Positions 1-9,067 of a DNA stretch of 64,000 nucleotides are shown one piece after another. The position numbers and the translations under genes were made by a program. The stretch covers positions 1-64,000 of the forward strand of contig PZPC01000013.1 in NCBI GenBank assembly GCA_003045895.1. The letters are read 5' to 3'. The notes beneath the pieces were generated by a model. That model was not told the DNA's origin. It made no database searches and saw only the letters and a list, made by a program, of their open reading frames with translations. Source of the DNA: Bacteroidota bacterium (GTDB lineage Bacteria > Bacteroidota > Bacteroidia > Chitinophagales > Saprospiraceae). Every line of letters begins with the position of its first letter. The first letter of the stretch is position 1.

Positions 1-30
1 AAAACGGATACGCCTGATGTTGGTCTCGCC

Positions 31-145
31 CTACTTTTACACGTTTACACTTTTACACCTTTACACGGTCTAAAACCTCCGACCTCCCACCTCCCACTTC
101 CGACCTCCCACTGCTCACTTCCAATTTCCCACTTCCCACTTCCAT
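31..145 (+). repeat. Intergenic repeat: four TTTACAC units followed by ten C/T-rich heptanucleotide units
   Basis: 31-67 reads ctacttttacacgtttacacttttacacctttacac. 76-145 parses into consecutive 7-mers CCTCCGA CCTCCCA CCTCCCA CTTCCGA CCTCCCA CTGCTCA CTTCCAA TTTCCCA CTTCCCA CTTCCAT. Confidence 0.85.
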
Positions 146-176
146 AATATTCTCTTACCTTGCCAAGAAAAACAAA

Positions 177-935
177 ATGAGACAATTTTCTTATGTGCTT
201 TGTCTGCTGTTAGCCGTAGCGACCAGTGGCTGTTTTGAGATGCTGGAAGACATTTACGTCAATGCCGATGGTTCGGGGCAGTACCAACTTACAATGGACA
301 TGAGTTCCATGTTGGAAGAAGGTTTTATGGGCGACATGATGAAGCAGGGTATGAAGGATGAAATGGGGGTAGATAAGTTAGAGATCGACTCCTTAATTTC
401 GCTCACCGATTTCCAGGAGGGGGCATTGCCGCCCTCCCTTACCGAAAAAGATCGGGACATTCTCGATCGTACAGAAGTACGTTTGCGCATGAGCGAATCC
501 GATGCAGTCGGCAGCGTGGTGATCAAATTCCTTTTTGCTAGTCTGGGTGAACTCAACGATTTCCAGCGAACATTTGCCAAACTTAACGAAAACGGTGGAG
601 AAGCTTCAGGTATGGGCGGGCTGATGAGCAGTAGCACCATGACGGGAAGCAACTCCTTGTGGAGCCTCTCCGGACGTACGCTGAAGCGGGAAGTAGACAG
701 CTCGGAGAGCAAAAGCATGATGGACGGTATGGATGATGAAACCATGAGCATGATGAAGATGTTTATGGCGGACGCTACCTTCACCACCGTTTACCACTTG
801 CCGGGTGCGGTGAAAAAATGTACCATTGAGCAGGCCAAGGTGGATGGTAAAACGGTTACCGTATCTTACGGCTTTCTCGATATGTTGGAGAAAACGCCCA
901 ATACTGGCGGAGAGATTAAATTTAAGCAAAAATAA
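177..935 (+). CDS. Hypothetical lipoprotein
   Basis: 252-aa ORF with lipoprotein-type signal (LLLAVATSGC). Confidence 0.8.
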   Translation: MRQFSYVLCLLLAVATSGCFEMLEDIYVNADGSGQYQLTMDMSSMLEEGFMGDMMKQGMKDEMGVDKLEIDSLISLTDFQEGALPPSLTEKDRDILDRTEVRLRMSESDAVGSVVIKFLFASLGELNDFQRTFAKLNENGGEASGMGGLMSSSTMTGSNSLWSLSGRTLKREVDSSESKSMMDGMDDETMSMMKMFMADATFTTVYHLPGAVKKCTIEQAKVDGKTVTVSYGFLDMLEKTPNTGGEIKFKQK

Positions 936-1022
936 TAGCGAACTTCCGGTGCGCCGTGCCAGGTACCGCGCACCGGAGGTCTTGTTGGCTACCAACCGAT
1001 TCGATCACTTAACCCTTGCGTC

Positions 1023-1448
1023 ATGATTGACAAATTGCTAAAAACCTTCCAGGATGCCGGTGATACCATTCGCGATCAGGCCAGTAACCTGAGCACCGGT
1101 GCTAAAGACAAGGCTTACGCGGTCATCGAAGATTGGCTACAGATTTTTCCCCAGCTGAAAGCCTACGGACTGCACGTGGAAAGTTTTGCGCTGGGAGTTG
1201 CCCTGAGCCCTTCCCTGGAAGTGGATATGAAAGGTACCCACGCGGATTTCTCGATGGACAAGTTGGACGAAATCCTTGCTGATGAGGCTACTAATACGGC
1301 GTTGCGCAGTGTTATGTCTACTATCCGGACGACTTACGCTTTGCACCGCAAGATCAATGCGGAGTTGCAGGAACCGCTGATTGTAAAAATACGAATAAAG
1401 CTATCGCCCGAAGTGAAGGTTTTTATCGGCGAACCGCTGATCCAGTAA
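1023..1448 (+). CDS. Conserved hypothetical protein
   Basis: 141-aa ORF packed between same-strand neighbours; no recognised domain. Confidence 0.7.
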   Translation: MIDKLLKTFQDAGDTIRDQASNLSTGAKDKAYAVIEDWLQIFPQLKAYGLHVESFALGVALSPSLEVDMKGTHADFSMDKLDEILADEATNTALRSVMSTIRTTYALHRKINAELQEPLIVKIRIKLSPEVKVFIGEPLIQ

Positions 1449-1457
1449 CTTACAGCT

Positions 1458-1967
1458 ATGAACCGATTTTTTGTTTTTCTCTTGTTTTTCTTCAGCCTTA
1501 CGACCTGGCAGTGTGGCAACAATGGCTACTCTTTTCGGGGCATTAGCATTCCTGCCGACGTCAGGACCTACTACGTGGGGCAGTTCAAGAACAATGCGCT
1601 TAACGCACCACCAACCATTGCCACCGATTTTTCGGAAGCACTCAAGGAAAAAATTCGCCGCGAAAGCCGACTCATCCTGAACGAAACCAGCCCCGACGTA
1701 GAGTTTCAGGGAACCATTGTCGATTTCCGGGTAACGGCCGAAGCTCCTCAGCCTGGTGCTACCAGTGCCATCAACCGACTAACCATCATCACGGCAGTAC
1801 AGTACAGCAGCAACAAAGACGAAACAGCTGGGTTTAAGAAGAATTTTTCCTTTTTCTTCGATTTTCCTGCTTCCGTTGATCTGGCCTCGGTTCAGACCGA
1901 TGCCATCGAGGCTATTTTTACCCAGCTTACGGAAGATATCTTCAACGCTGCATTCACAAACTGGTAG
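1458..1967 (+). CDS. lptE: LptE family LPS-assembly lipoprotein
   Basis: 169 aa; Cys after signal (WQCGNNGYSFRGISIPADVRTYYVGQFKNNA...), pattern typical of Bacteroidota LptE. Confidence 0.8.
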   Translation: MNRFFVFLLFFFSLTTWQCGNNGYSFRGISIPADVRTYYVGQFKNNALNAPPTIATDFSEALKEKIRRESRLILNETSPDVEFQGTIVDFRVTAEAPQPGATSAINRLTIITAVQYSSNKDETAGFKKNFSFFFDFPASVDLASVQTDAIEAIFTQLTEDIFNAAFTNW

Positions 1968-2076
1968 CGTAAGCAGGGGGGGAGCCGCCGGAAAGCTAGC
2001 TTATGGGCAAAGCTGGATGGAATTAGCTGGCAAGAGAGGTTGCTTCGGTGGGGTAAAAGAGAACCCGCCCTAAAAC

Positions 2077-2108
2077 AAAAAAAAGCCGGCTCCGAAGGAA
2101 CCGACTTT
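2077..2108 (-). terminator. Intrinsic terminator downstream of tRNA-His
   Basis: On the minus strand AAAGTCGGTTCC-TTC-GGAGCCGGCTTT followed by a T-run. Confidence 0.75.
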
Positions 2109-2115
2109 AGGTTTG

Positions 2116-2190
2116 GGTGACTAACCGGATTTGAACCGGCGACCTCTGGAATCACAATCCAGCGCTCTAACCAACTGAGCTATAATCACC
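2116..2190 (-). tRNA. tRNA-His (anticodon GTG)
   Basis: Minus strand GGTGATTATAGCTCAGTTGGTTAGAGCGCTGGATTGTGATTCCAGAGGTCGCCGGTTCAAATCCGGTTAGTCACC folds as a cloverleaf; encoded G-1 opposite C73 as expected for tRNA-His; CCA not encoded. Confidence 0.95.
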
Positions 2191-2315
2191 AGGTTGGAAA
2201 TTTATTTACGCTTTTCAGCGCTAATAAACTGCTTTTCTTATAAAGCGCTGCAAATATAGATTTTGTTCCTTTAACAGTCAATTTTTTCAAGAAATATTGT
2301 CCTAATTTTTTTACT

Positions 2316-3077
2316 ATGAGACATACAATCCTTTTCAGCCTGTTCGTATTACTGGTCAGTTGTCGGTCCGAAAACAATGCGGTCAACGACGAATCGGCCG
2401 CTTTAGCCAAGGTCCAACTCCAATGTGAAACCCTGGAGGAAGTGGATGGCGTACCTCGTTCGGCTGTGTATGCCCTGCTTAACGACAGCAAAATCAAACT
2501 GGCCGAGTTGACCATTTGCGAAACGATTCTTCCGGCAGACTATGCCGACAAGGGCATTCCTGCTGATGCCCTCACTGCCGTTGGTGGCTGGTGGGCTGGT
2601 TTGGGCGACTACGTTTACGCGCGCCTGGAGAGCGGGCAATTGCAACTTTTTATTGGGGGAATTGGGGAAGGGGAAGAAGGCGTAGAGCCGGTTGCCCAGT
2701 ACGCCCCTTTAGCAACTTACCAGAAGGGGCAGTTTCAGCTGTTGCGCCCATTGCACCTTGCCGATCTGGCAGGCTACTACATGCACCAGAGTGCCGACAC
2801 CAGTTACGTCTTGTTCCTGGGACTTAAAGGTCCGGCCCTGATCAGCAAAGTCTTTGCTACTGGCGAACCGATGCCTGCCCAAAAAGTACTGCAAAGGGCC
2901 CTGCCCGAATTTGCTACTGGTCCTGAAACCGATTTTATTTGTGACCTCAACTCCCTTAATTTTGTGTCTGAGGCAGGATATGGCCACGTCTACTGGAGCC
3001 CTGATTCGGCGGCTCTGACGTTCTACCAGTTCCTCGGGAAACCGGATACGGTGGTTTTTGAACTGCTGACGTATTAG
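2316..3077 (+). CDS. Hypothetical lipoprotein
   Basis: 253-aa ORF, signal LFVLLVSC. Confidence 0.75.
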   Translation: MRHTILFSLFVLLVSCRSENNAVNDESAALAKVQLQCETLEEVDGVPRSAVYALLNDSKIKLAELTICETILPADYADKGIPADALTAVGGWWAGLGDYVYARLESGQLQLFIGGIGEGEEGVEPVAQYAPLATYQKGQFQLLRPLHLADLAGYYMHQSADTSYVLFLGLKGPALISKVFATGEPMPAQKVLQRALPEFATGPETDFICDLNSLNFVSEAGYGHVYWSPDSAALTFYQFLGKPDTVVFELLTY

Positions 3078-3117
3078 CGGGCTTTCCCGAGAGGGGGATT
3101 TTGCTGGCCAGACTGCA

Positions 3118-3903
3118 TTACCCCAAATCGTGCTTTATCCCTGCGGTCAGAATGGTATAAATGTCCGCCCACTGCGGATGATCGTGTAGCATCGCCAGGT
3201 GTCGTTCAATCGTTGCCTGGTCTTCGCGGATGGCCGGGCCGGTTTGGGCTTCCCGGGGGGTAAGGTCTTGTAGCTTTAGAATGGTTTCCATGAGGAGGGG
3301 TTGGACCAATTCCTCAGGCAGATTGTGTTCCCGCAGGAGGGACCGACTGATGTGTTGCAAATAATTAGTAAAATTATTAACAAATATGGCGGCCAGATGC
3401 AACTGGGCGCGTTGCTCGTCGGAGACAGCGTATACTTTGGTGGAAAGTAGCCGGGCCAGATTGGCCACGGCGGGGTAATCGGCCTGCTGCGCTGTGAACA
3501 GACAAAGGGGGATGGTCTTGAAATCTACTTCCCGGTCGCGGGAGAAGGTTTGCAAGGGATAGAAGACCCCGTAGTGCGAAAAATAGGGTGAAAGCACCGT
3601 GCTGGGTGTAGCACCTGCCGTGTGTAGGACCAATGCCCCGGGGGCGATAACCTGTGCCAATGTTGCCGCTACTGCAGCAATAGCATCGTCTTTTACGGCG
3701 ATCAGGTAGAGGGCTGCCCGGGGCGGGATGTCCTGCAAGGTGTTCCCGCCGGGACAACCTAAATGATTGGCTAAAGCAGTTGCCTTTTCGGCACTTCTGC
3801 TCCAGACGTAGCTTACGCACAGGCCACAATGGGCCAATTGCCGCCCCAGGTGCCAGGCCACGTTGCCGGCACCCACCAGCACGATATCCTTAGGCCAGGA
3901 CAC
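3118..3903 (-). CDS. Rossmann-like / DUF2520 domain protein
   Basis: N-terminal VLVGAGNVAWHLGRQL nucleotide-binding motif and DUF2520-like C-terminus (LHTAGATPSTVL, GVFYPLQTFS, FVNNFTNYL). Confidence 0.85.
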   Translation of the reverse strand: MSWPKDIVLVGAGNVAWHLGRQLAHCGLCVSYVWSRSAEKATALANHLGCPGGNTLQDIPPRAALYLIAVKDDAIAAVAATLAQVIAPGALVLHTAGATPSTVLSPYFSHYGVFYPLQTFSRDREVDFKTIPLCLFTAQQADYPAVANLARLLSTKVYAVSDEQRAQLHLAAIFVNNFTNYLQHISRSLLREHNLPEELVQPLLMETILKLQDLTPREAQTGPAIREDQATIERHLAMLHDHPQWADIYTILTAGIKHDLG

Positions 3904-6757
3904 GCTGGGTGCGTATGCGATGAACCATGCTCAGGGTCAGACCGAACATCATAAAGGTAGCGCCGATCCAGAAATAATTGATCCCTGGAAATTCAATCGC
4001 CTGGAGAGCAACCCAGTCGGTCCGGTAGGCTTTGGTAGCTACCGAAAATGCAGCCTGGGGAACGCGGGGAGGTGCTTTGGCCAGGAATATTTTAGCTTTT
4101 CCTGTTTGGGGGTCAAGGGAAACAAAGCGACTGTGAATACCTGCTTCCGTGACCTCGTCCTTGAGGTTCAGCGGGCGGCTGTCGCGAATAAAAAATACGG
4201 GTTCCGAGGTAAATTTCTGGCCGGAAGCAGCCTTGACCTGGAGGGTGGCACCTACCGCAATGTCACCCGTTGCAGGGGTGTAATTGGGGTGGGTGGGGGT
4301 TCGGTTGAAACCGGTAAAGGTAACGGTTACGTCATCCACCCGGACACTGTCGCCCGCGGCAAGGTCATACTCCTGATAGCCGAGCTTACCCTCGGGCGTA
4401 TAAACCAGGTCGAAAATTTCCTCGTTGAGTTTGACCCGGGTATTGATGGGGTTGATTTGTGCCGGAAAGCTGTAAAGTACCTGACCCCGCAGAACAATGA
4501 CCGGATGGGCAATGAAACTGGTATCGAGTTCCGAGTTGTGTACCCGTATCTCCGCACCCACGGCAAGATCGCCCTCTTCGGGCAAGTAGTCGGGGTGAGC
4601 AGCATTGCGGCTCAGGCTGAGCAACTCCAGGTCTACCGTGCGCACGCTGAAAGTATCGCGATCTTCGATGGGGACGGTATCCAACAGGGTAACCTTTTCA
4701 CCAACGGCCAGGGTGAACGGGAGGTAATTGAGGCTATCTTCCTTCGCCTTTTTGGCGTCGATGTCCATTTCCTCCGGCGGCAAGGCGGCAATGTGGGTGA
4801 AAATATCGCGGTTCCAATATTGCTTGGTACTGGGGTTGGAGGCTGCTACTTTGGTAAAGGTTTTGTCGTAAAGGATATTAGGTGATAACTGGAATTGCTC
4901 GATCACCTCCCCCGTAGGGCTCAGCCGTTTGTAGTCGATAAAGTACGTGCGGGTGAGGTAGTCCATGGTGTCTTTGCGCAGGGTCAACTCGTAATCGGCC
5001 ATTATCATGGGCGAATCCTGGATCAGTAAGACCGTATTGCGCTTGGCTTCCTCGTTGGCGGTTAGCCCTTCCATTAAGAATGGATTGCGGGAGATCACTT
5101 TCTGGTTCAAACCACTGAAAAGCACCCCCACGATCATGAGCCCAAACCCGATGTGCGAAATAGCTGAACCACCTACTTTGATGTTCCCCCGTAGGAAGAA
5201 GATGAGGTGGTCCAGGTTGGTCACTACGCCAAACCAACCAGTAAACATAAGGAGTTGGTATTGCCAGGCCTGTAATTGAATGGCCCGTGTGGTGAGGTAG
5301 GTGAAAACTGCGGCGAGTACTACGCTAACGCCCAGGTGCAGCCAAAACTGCTTCTGGTACTGCGGGAAATTGCTTTCGCGCCAGCGCAGAAACTGGCTGA
5401 AACCGGATAGCAAACCGATGAAAACGCCAATCCAGAGTTGGTACTTATTGAAGTGGGGGATGGGATCGGTGATTACATGACCGACGAATCCGGGGTCGAA
5501 GAACTCCCGGATTTTGTTGTAAACGGGCAAGGAGGTCGAGACCGTGATCAACACCGCGGAAAAAAGCAAGACCAAACTGCCGATGAACAACCAGAATTCC
5601 TTGCTGCTGGTGGTTTCTTCTTTGGCGACAACGGGAATCCCCTTCAGCCGGGAGAAGAACAGGTACGTAGACAAGAAGAGGTAGATAAAAATAAAACTGA
5701 CCAGCTGCCATTCCAGCCCCATTTCGGTAAACGCGTGAACCGAAGTTTCGCCCAGTACACCACTGCGGGTGAGGAAGGTAGAATAGATAATGAGGAGAAA
5801 AGACAACGCGTAGAAGATATAGCTGGCGCGGATGCTGTGGTCGGTATTCCGTGCGATCAGGTTGGTATGGATACCCGCAATTAGGGCAATCCAGGGGACC
5901 AACGACATGTTTTCCACCGGATCCCAGGCCCAGTAGCCACCAAAACTGAGGGCTTCGTAGGCCCAGGCACCGCCCATGAGGATGCCCGTTCCGAGAATAG
6001 CGCCACTAAACAAGGCCCACGGTAAGACCGGCTTTAACCAGCCCCGGTGATCGCGCACCCACAAACCTGCCATCGCAAAAGAAAAAGGTACCACCGTGGA
6101 GGCAAAGCCCAGAAAGAGGGTAGGGGGGTGGACGGTCATCCACCAGTTCTGGAGCAAGGGATTCAGCCCCGTACCTTCCAGCAAGCTGACGTATTCCGCA
6201 TTAGCGAACAACGGAATATTCATGGTGTCGCGCAAGAGTAACATGGGGTTGCTACCGATGCGATATGCTTCCTCACCAAAACCCAGGTATACGCCTAGCA
6301 GCATACTGCCAATAATTACCTGTACCGACGACACAATGGACAGCACAGGGGCCTCCCACTGCCGGGCGGAAAGAATCAGCAACCCACCCAGCACCACGTG
6401 CCAGAACATCCACAGCAAAAAACTGCCTTCCTGCCCTTCCCAAAAGGCCGAAAAAATGTAGCGGAAAGCCAGATCGTCATTAACGTGAGCCTGTACGTAC
6501 TGGTACTCGTAATAATTATTGATCATGACAAAGAAGATGCACCCAATAACGGTGAGCACCGCTGCGCCATGGATCCCAAATGCAATACGCCCTAACCTGC
6601 GCCAACTGGTCGCCAAGGGTTCGTTGGCCCGCTTTTGGGTGGCAAAATAAAAGGCCAGTGCACTCAACAAGGCACTGCAAAAGGCAAGAAATACGGCTGG
6701 CTGACCAATGCGGCCGGGCCACAGGTGTTCGCCAACGTACTGGATTTGGTCGGTCAT
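3890..6757 (-). CDS. ccsA: Cytochrome c biogenesis protein CcmF/CcsA family
   Basis: 955 aa multi-TM with WAYEALSFGGYWAWDPVENMSLVPWI (WWD-type heme-handling motif). Confidence 0.92.
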   Translation of the reverse strand: MTDQIQYVGEHLWPGRIGQPAVFLAFCSALLSALAFYFATQKRANEPLATSWRRLGRIAFGIHGAAVLTVIGCIFFVMINNYYEYQYVQAHVNDDLAFRYIFSAFWEGQEGSFLLWMFWHVVLGGLLILSARQWEAPVLSIVSSVQVIIGSMLLGVYLGFGEEAYRIGSNPMLLLRDTMNIPLFANAEYVSLLEGTGLNPLLQNWWMTVHPPTLFLGFASTVVPFSFAMAGLWVRDHRGWLKPVLPWALFSGAILGTGILMGGAWAYEALSFGGYWAWDPVENMSLVPWIALIAGIHTNLIARNTDHSIRASYIFYALSFLLIIYSTFLTRSGVLGETSVHAFTEMGLEWQLVSFIFIYLFLSTYLFFSRLKGIPVVAKEETTSSKEFWLFIGSLVLLFSAVLITVSTSLPVYNKIREFFDPGFVGHVITDPIPHFNKYQLWIGVFIGLLSGFSQFLRWRESNFPQYQKQFWLHLGVSVVLAAVFTYLTTRAIQLQAWQYQLLMFTGWFGVVTNLDHLIFFLRGNIKVGGSAISHIGFGLMIVGVLFSGLNQKVISRNPFLMEGLTANEEAKRNTVLLIQDSPMIMADYELTLRKDTMDYLTRTYFIDYKRLSPTGEVIEQFQLSPNILYDKTFTKVAASNPSTKQYWNRDIFTHIAALPPEEMDIDAKKAKEDSLNYLPFTLAVGEKVTLLDTVPIEDRDTFSVRTVDLELLSLSRNAAHPDYLPEEGDLAVGAEIRVHNSELDTSFIAHPVIVLRGQVLYSFPAQINPINTRVKLNEEIFDLVYTPEGKLGYQEYDLAAGDSVRVDDVTVTFTGFNRTPTHPNYTPATGDIAVGATLQVKAASGQKFTSEPVFFIRDSRPLNLKDEVTEAGIHSRFVSLDPQTGKAKIFLAKAPPRVPQAAFSVATKAYRTDWVALQAIEFPGINYFWIGATFMMFGLTLSMVHRIRTQRVLA

Positions 6758-6832
6758 AAGTTGAAAACTCAGCAGGCGTTAAAAGCGACTTTCGTCATTT
6801 TGGCCCAATCACAAATATGGCTCAGGTGAAAT

Positions 6833-7228
6833 TTACCCCTGCTTTTCTTTAATATTAATCTCTTCGTCTTTGTACTTCGACGGGCATTTCAGGAGCACGT
6901 CAGTAGCAACAAAAGTGTCGTCTTGCATCCTTCCGGTCAGTACGACCTGCTCCGAAAGCTCAAAATCCTGGGGCTTGGGTTGTAGCAAAACTACTTTCTG
7001 AATAGCCTCGGAAGCGTCGCGAATATAGAAGGTGAAGTGATTCGGATCTTTTTGCGGATCGTAGGTCATTTCCTTGTCTTTGGCCAGTTGACCCGCAATT
7101 TTTACCCGCTTGCCCGTCGTTATCGCATCCGAAATGGAAGCGTAGGTACTCAGGTCATCTTTGGCCATTACAAAAAGGGAAACCGCCAGGGCGATCATAA
7201 TTCCCGCTATGATATATACCTTTTTCAT
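6833..7228 (-). CDS. ccmE: Cytochrome c maturation protein CcmE
   Basis: 131 aa, N-terminal TM plus OB-fold-like segment (KRVKIAGQLAKDKEMTYDPQKDPNHFTFYIRD); adjacent to ccmF/ccsA. Confidence 0.85.
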   Translation of the reverse strand: MKKVYIIAGIMIALAVSLFVMAKDDLSTYASISDAITTGKRVKIAGQLAKDKEMTYDPQKDPNHFTFYIRDASEAIQKVVLLQPKPQDFELSEQVVLTGRMQDDTFVATDVLLKCPSKYKDEEINIKEKQG

Positions 7229-7374
7229 TGGTAAGGGATTTTAAAACATTGCAAAGGTACAATACCCACCACCAAGATGGGTAATTCCACTGTCAAATTA
7301 TCAGGCTCTCCCGGCAACGCGGCCGGGTGTGCGAAGGTACAGCAACCCAGGCTGGTGCCTGTACCGGTGGCAGG

Positions 7375-8916
7375 TCACAACTCATTGACGTGTTTTTTAA
7401 CCTGGTCAGCCCGTTGCAGGATGGCCGCCTTTTGTTCCCCGTCGTAGCGATCCCAGGTACGGTAGGCCATCCCAATGCGGGGATTGTTGCTCAGCTTACT
7501 GCGGTGGCGATCCATGAAGTCCCAGTAAAGGCTATTAAAAGGGCAGGCATTTTCACCGGTTTTTTCTTTGTAGTTGTAGCGGCACTTGGTGCAGTAGTCG
7601 CCCATTTTATGCATATAGTTGGCACTGGCGACGTAGGGTTTGGTGGCCAACAAACCACCGTCGGCAAACTGGCTCATCCCCCGGGTATTGGTAATTTCAA
7701 CCCATTCGATGGCATCCATATAGATGCCCAGGTACCACTCGTCCAGCTGATCGGGATCTACGCCCAGCAACAGGGCGAAATTACCCGTCACCATCAGGCG
7801 CTGAATGTGGTGGGCATAGGCGTGCTCCAGCGACTGACCGATAGCGTGTTGAAGGCACTTCATGTTCGTGTTGCCCGTCCAGAACCAGGCCGGTAAGTCG
7901 GCTTGATGAGCGAAAAAGTTTTTGCTGGCGTAGTTGGGCATCTGTGCCCAGTAGACCCCTCGCATGTATTCCCGCCAGCCGATGATCTGCCTGACAAAAC
8001 CCTCTACTTGTGCCAGGTTGATGGTATCCTGGTTTTTTTGCCAGTGCGCAATAACGGATTCAACGACTTCGAGGGGGTGGAGCAGTTTGGTATTTAAAAC
8101 AAAAGAAAGCAAGGAATGAAACAACAGCGGATGGCGATCCGTCATGGCATCCTGGTAGGTGCCGAAAAAAGGCAGCCGATTTTCACAAAAATCCTGGAGT
8201 ACCGCCAGGCCTTCGGTGCGGGTGACCGGCCAGGAAAATTCGTCGGCATTAATTTCACCAATGGTGGCCACCCCTTGAGCGGCCACCATGCCCACCAGGT
8301 CGTGTACCTGTCGCGGAAACCGTGGGATGGGTGGAATGGTTAACTGAGCGGGCAGTTTCTTGCGGTTTTCGGCGTCAAAATTCCAGCGCCCCGCGAGTGG
8401 ACTGGCACCATCATCTTCCATCAGCAACTGGTAGCGAACACGGATTTTGCGGTAGAAGGTCTCCATGAGATAGGTCTTCTTGCCGGCAAAAAGGTCGGCC
8501 AGGAAGTTGCGTGGTACTAAAAAGTGCGCACTGTCGACAACTACCGTAGGGACCGGAAGTTCTGTTTGTAGTTGTTGCAGCGCCTGATCCAGCCGGTATT
8601 CGTCCGGTAATTGGTAGGAAAAAGCAGTGTATACACCGGTGGCGATGATGGCTTTAATCTGCTCCGTAAGAGCGCCTCGATTCTCGGGGTCGTCCAGGGT
8701 CACGTAGATGACCTGGTGGCCTTGCTCTTCCAGCCAGGTTTTGAAATGGCGCATGGCCAGAAAGAAGCCAACGATCTTCTGAATGTGATGACGGACATAA
8801 TCGGTTTCCGAACGTGCCTCGATAAGCAAGTACGTAACGGAAGCCGTTTTTTGGTTAAACCAGTTGTGCTGTTGGTTGAGCTGGTCACCAAGGATTAACC
8901 GGAGGGTAGCGGGCAT
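7375..8916 (-). CDS. Cryptochrome/photolyase family protein, FeS-BCP ((6-4) PhrB-like) class
   Basis: LRLILGDQLNQQHNWF N-terminus and C-terminal CTKCRYNYKEKTGENACPFNSLYWDFMDRH with Fe-S-type cysteines; start placed at MPATLRL. Confidence 0.9.
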   Translation of the reverse strand: MPATLRLILGDQLNQQHNWFNQKTASVTYLLIEARSETDYVRHHIQKIVGFFLAMRHFKTWLEEQGHQVIYVTLDDPENRGALTEQIKAIIATGVYTAFSYQLPDEYRLDQALQQLQTELPVPTVVVDSAHFLVPRNFLADLFAGKKTYLMETFYRKIRVRYQLLMEDDGASPLAGRWNFDAENRKKLPAQLTIPPIPRFPRQVHDLVGMVAAQGVATIGEINADEFSWPVTRTEGLAVLQDFCENRLPFFGTYQDAMTDRHPLLFHSLLSFVLNTKLLHPLEVVESVIAHWQKNQDTINLAQVEGFVRQIIGWREYMRGVYWAQMPNYASKNFFAHQADLPAWFWTGNTNMKCLQHAIGQSLEHAYAHHIQRLMVTGNFALLLGVDPDQLDEWYLGIYMDAIEWVEITNTRGMSQFADGGLLATKPYVASANYMHKMGDYCTKCRYNYKEKTGENACPFNSLYWDFMDRHRSKLSNNPRIGMAYRTWDRYDGEQKAAILQRADQVKKHVNEL

Positions 8917-9067
8917 AATGAATAATTGTTCCCGCTTTAACAGAACGAAACAATTTTGGTTGGGCTTTTTCACCAATTCTGTGGTGGAAAAGAACAGGTT
9001 TATTCAGATTTGTCCAACTATTATCTTTCGTTCTGGAGGCAGACCATTAGCCAGGGGAGTGCCAACT

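Noticed and set aside
76-145. Possible CRISPR array
   Set aside because: Units are 7 nt without spacers; no cas genes in the window.
2116-2190. tRNA-His apparently lacking G-1
   Set aside because: On realigning the acceptor stem, the first G is G-1 paired to C73, so the tRNA is canonical.
3863-4885. 340-aa plus-strand ORF
   Set aside because: Antisense to the strongly supported ccmF/ccsA gene; no recognisable domain.
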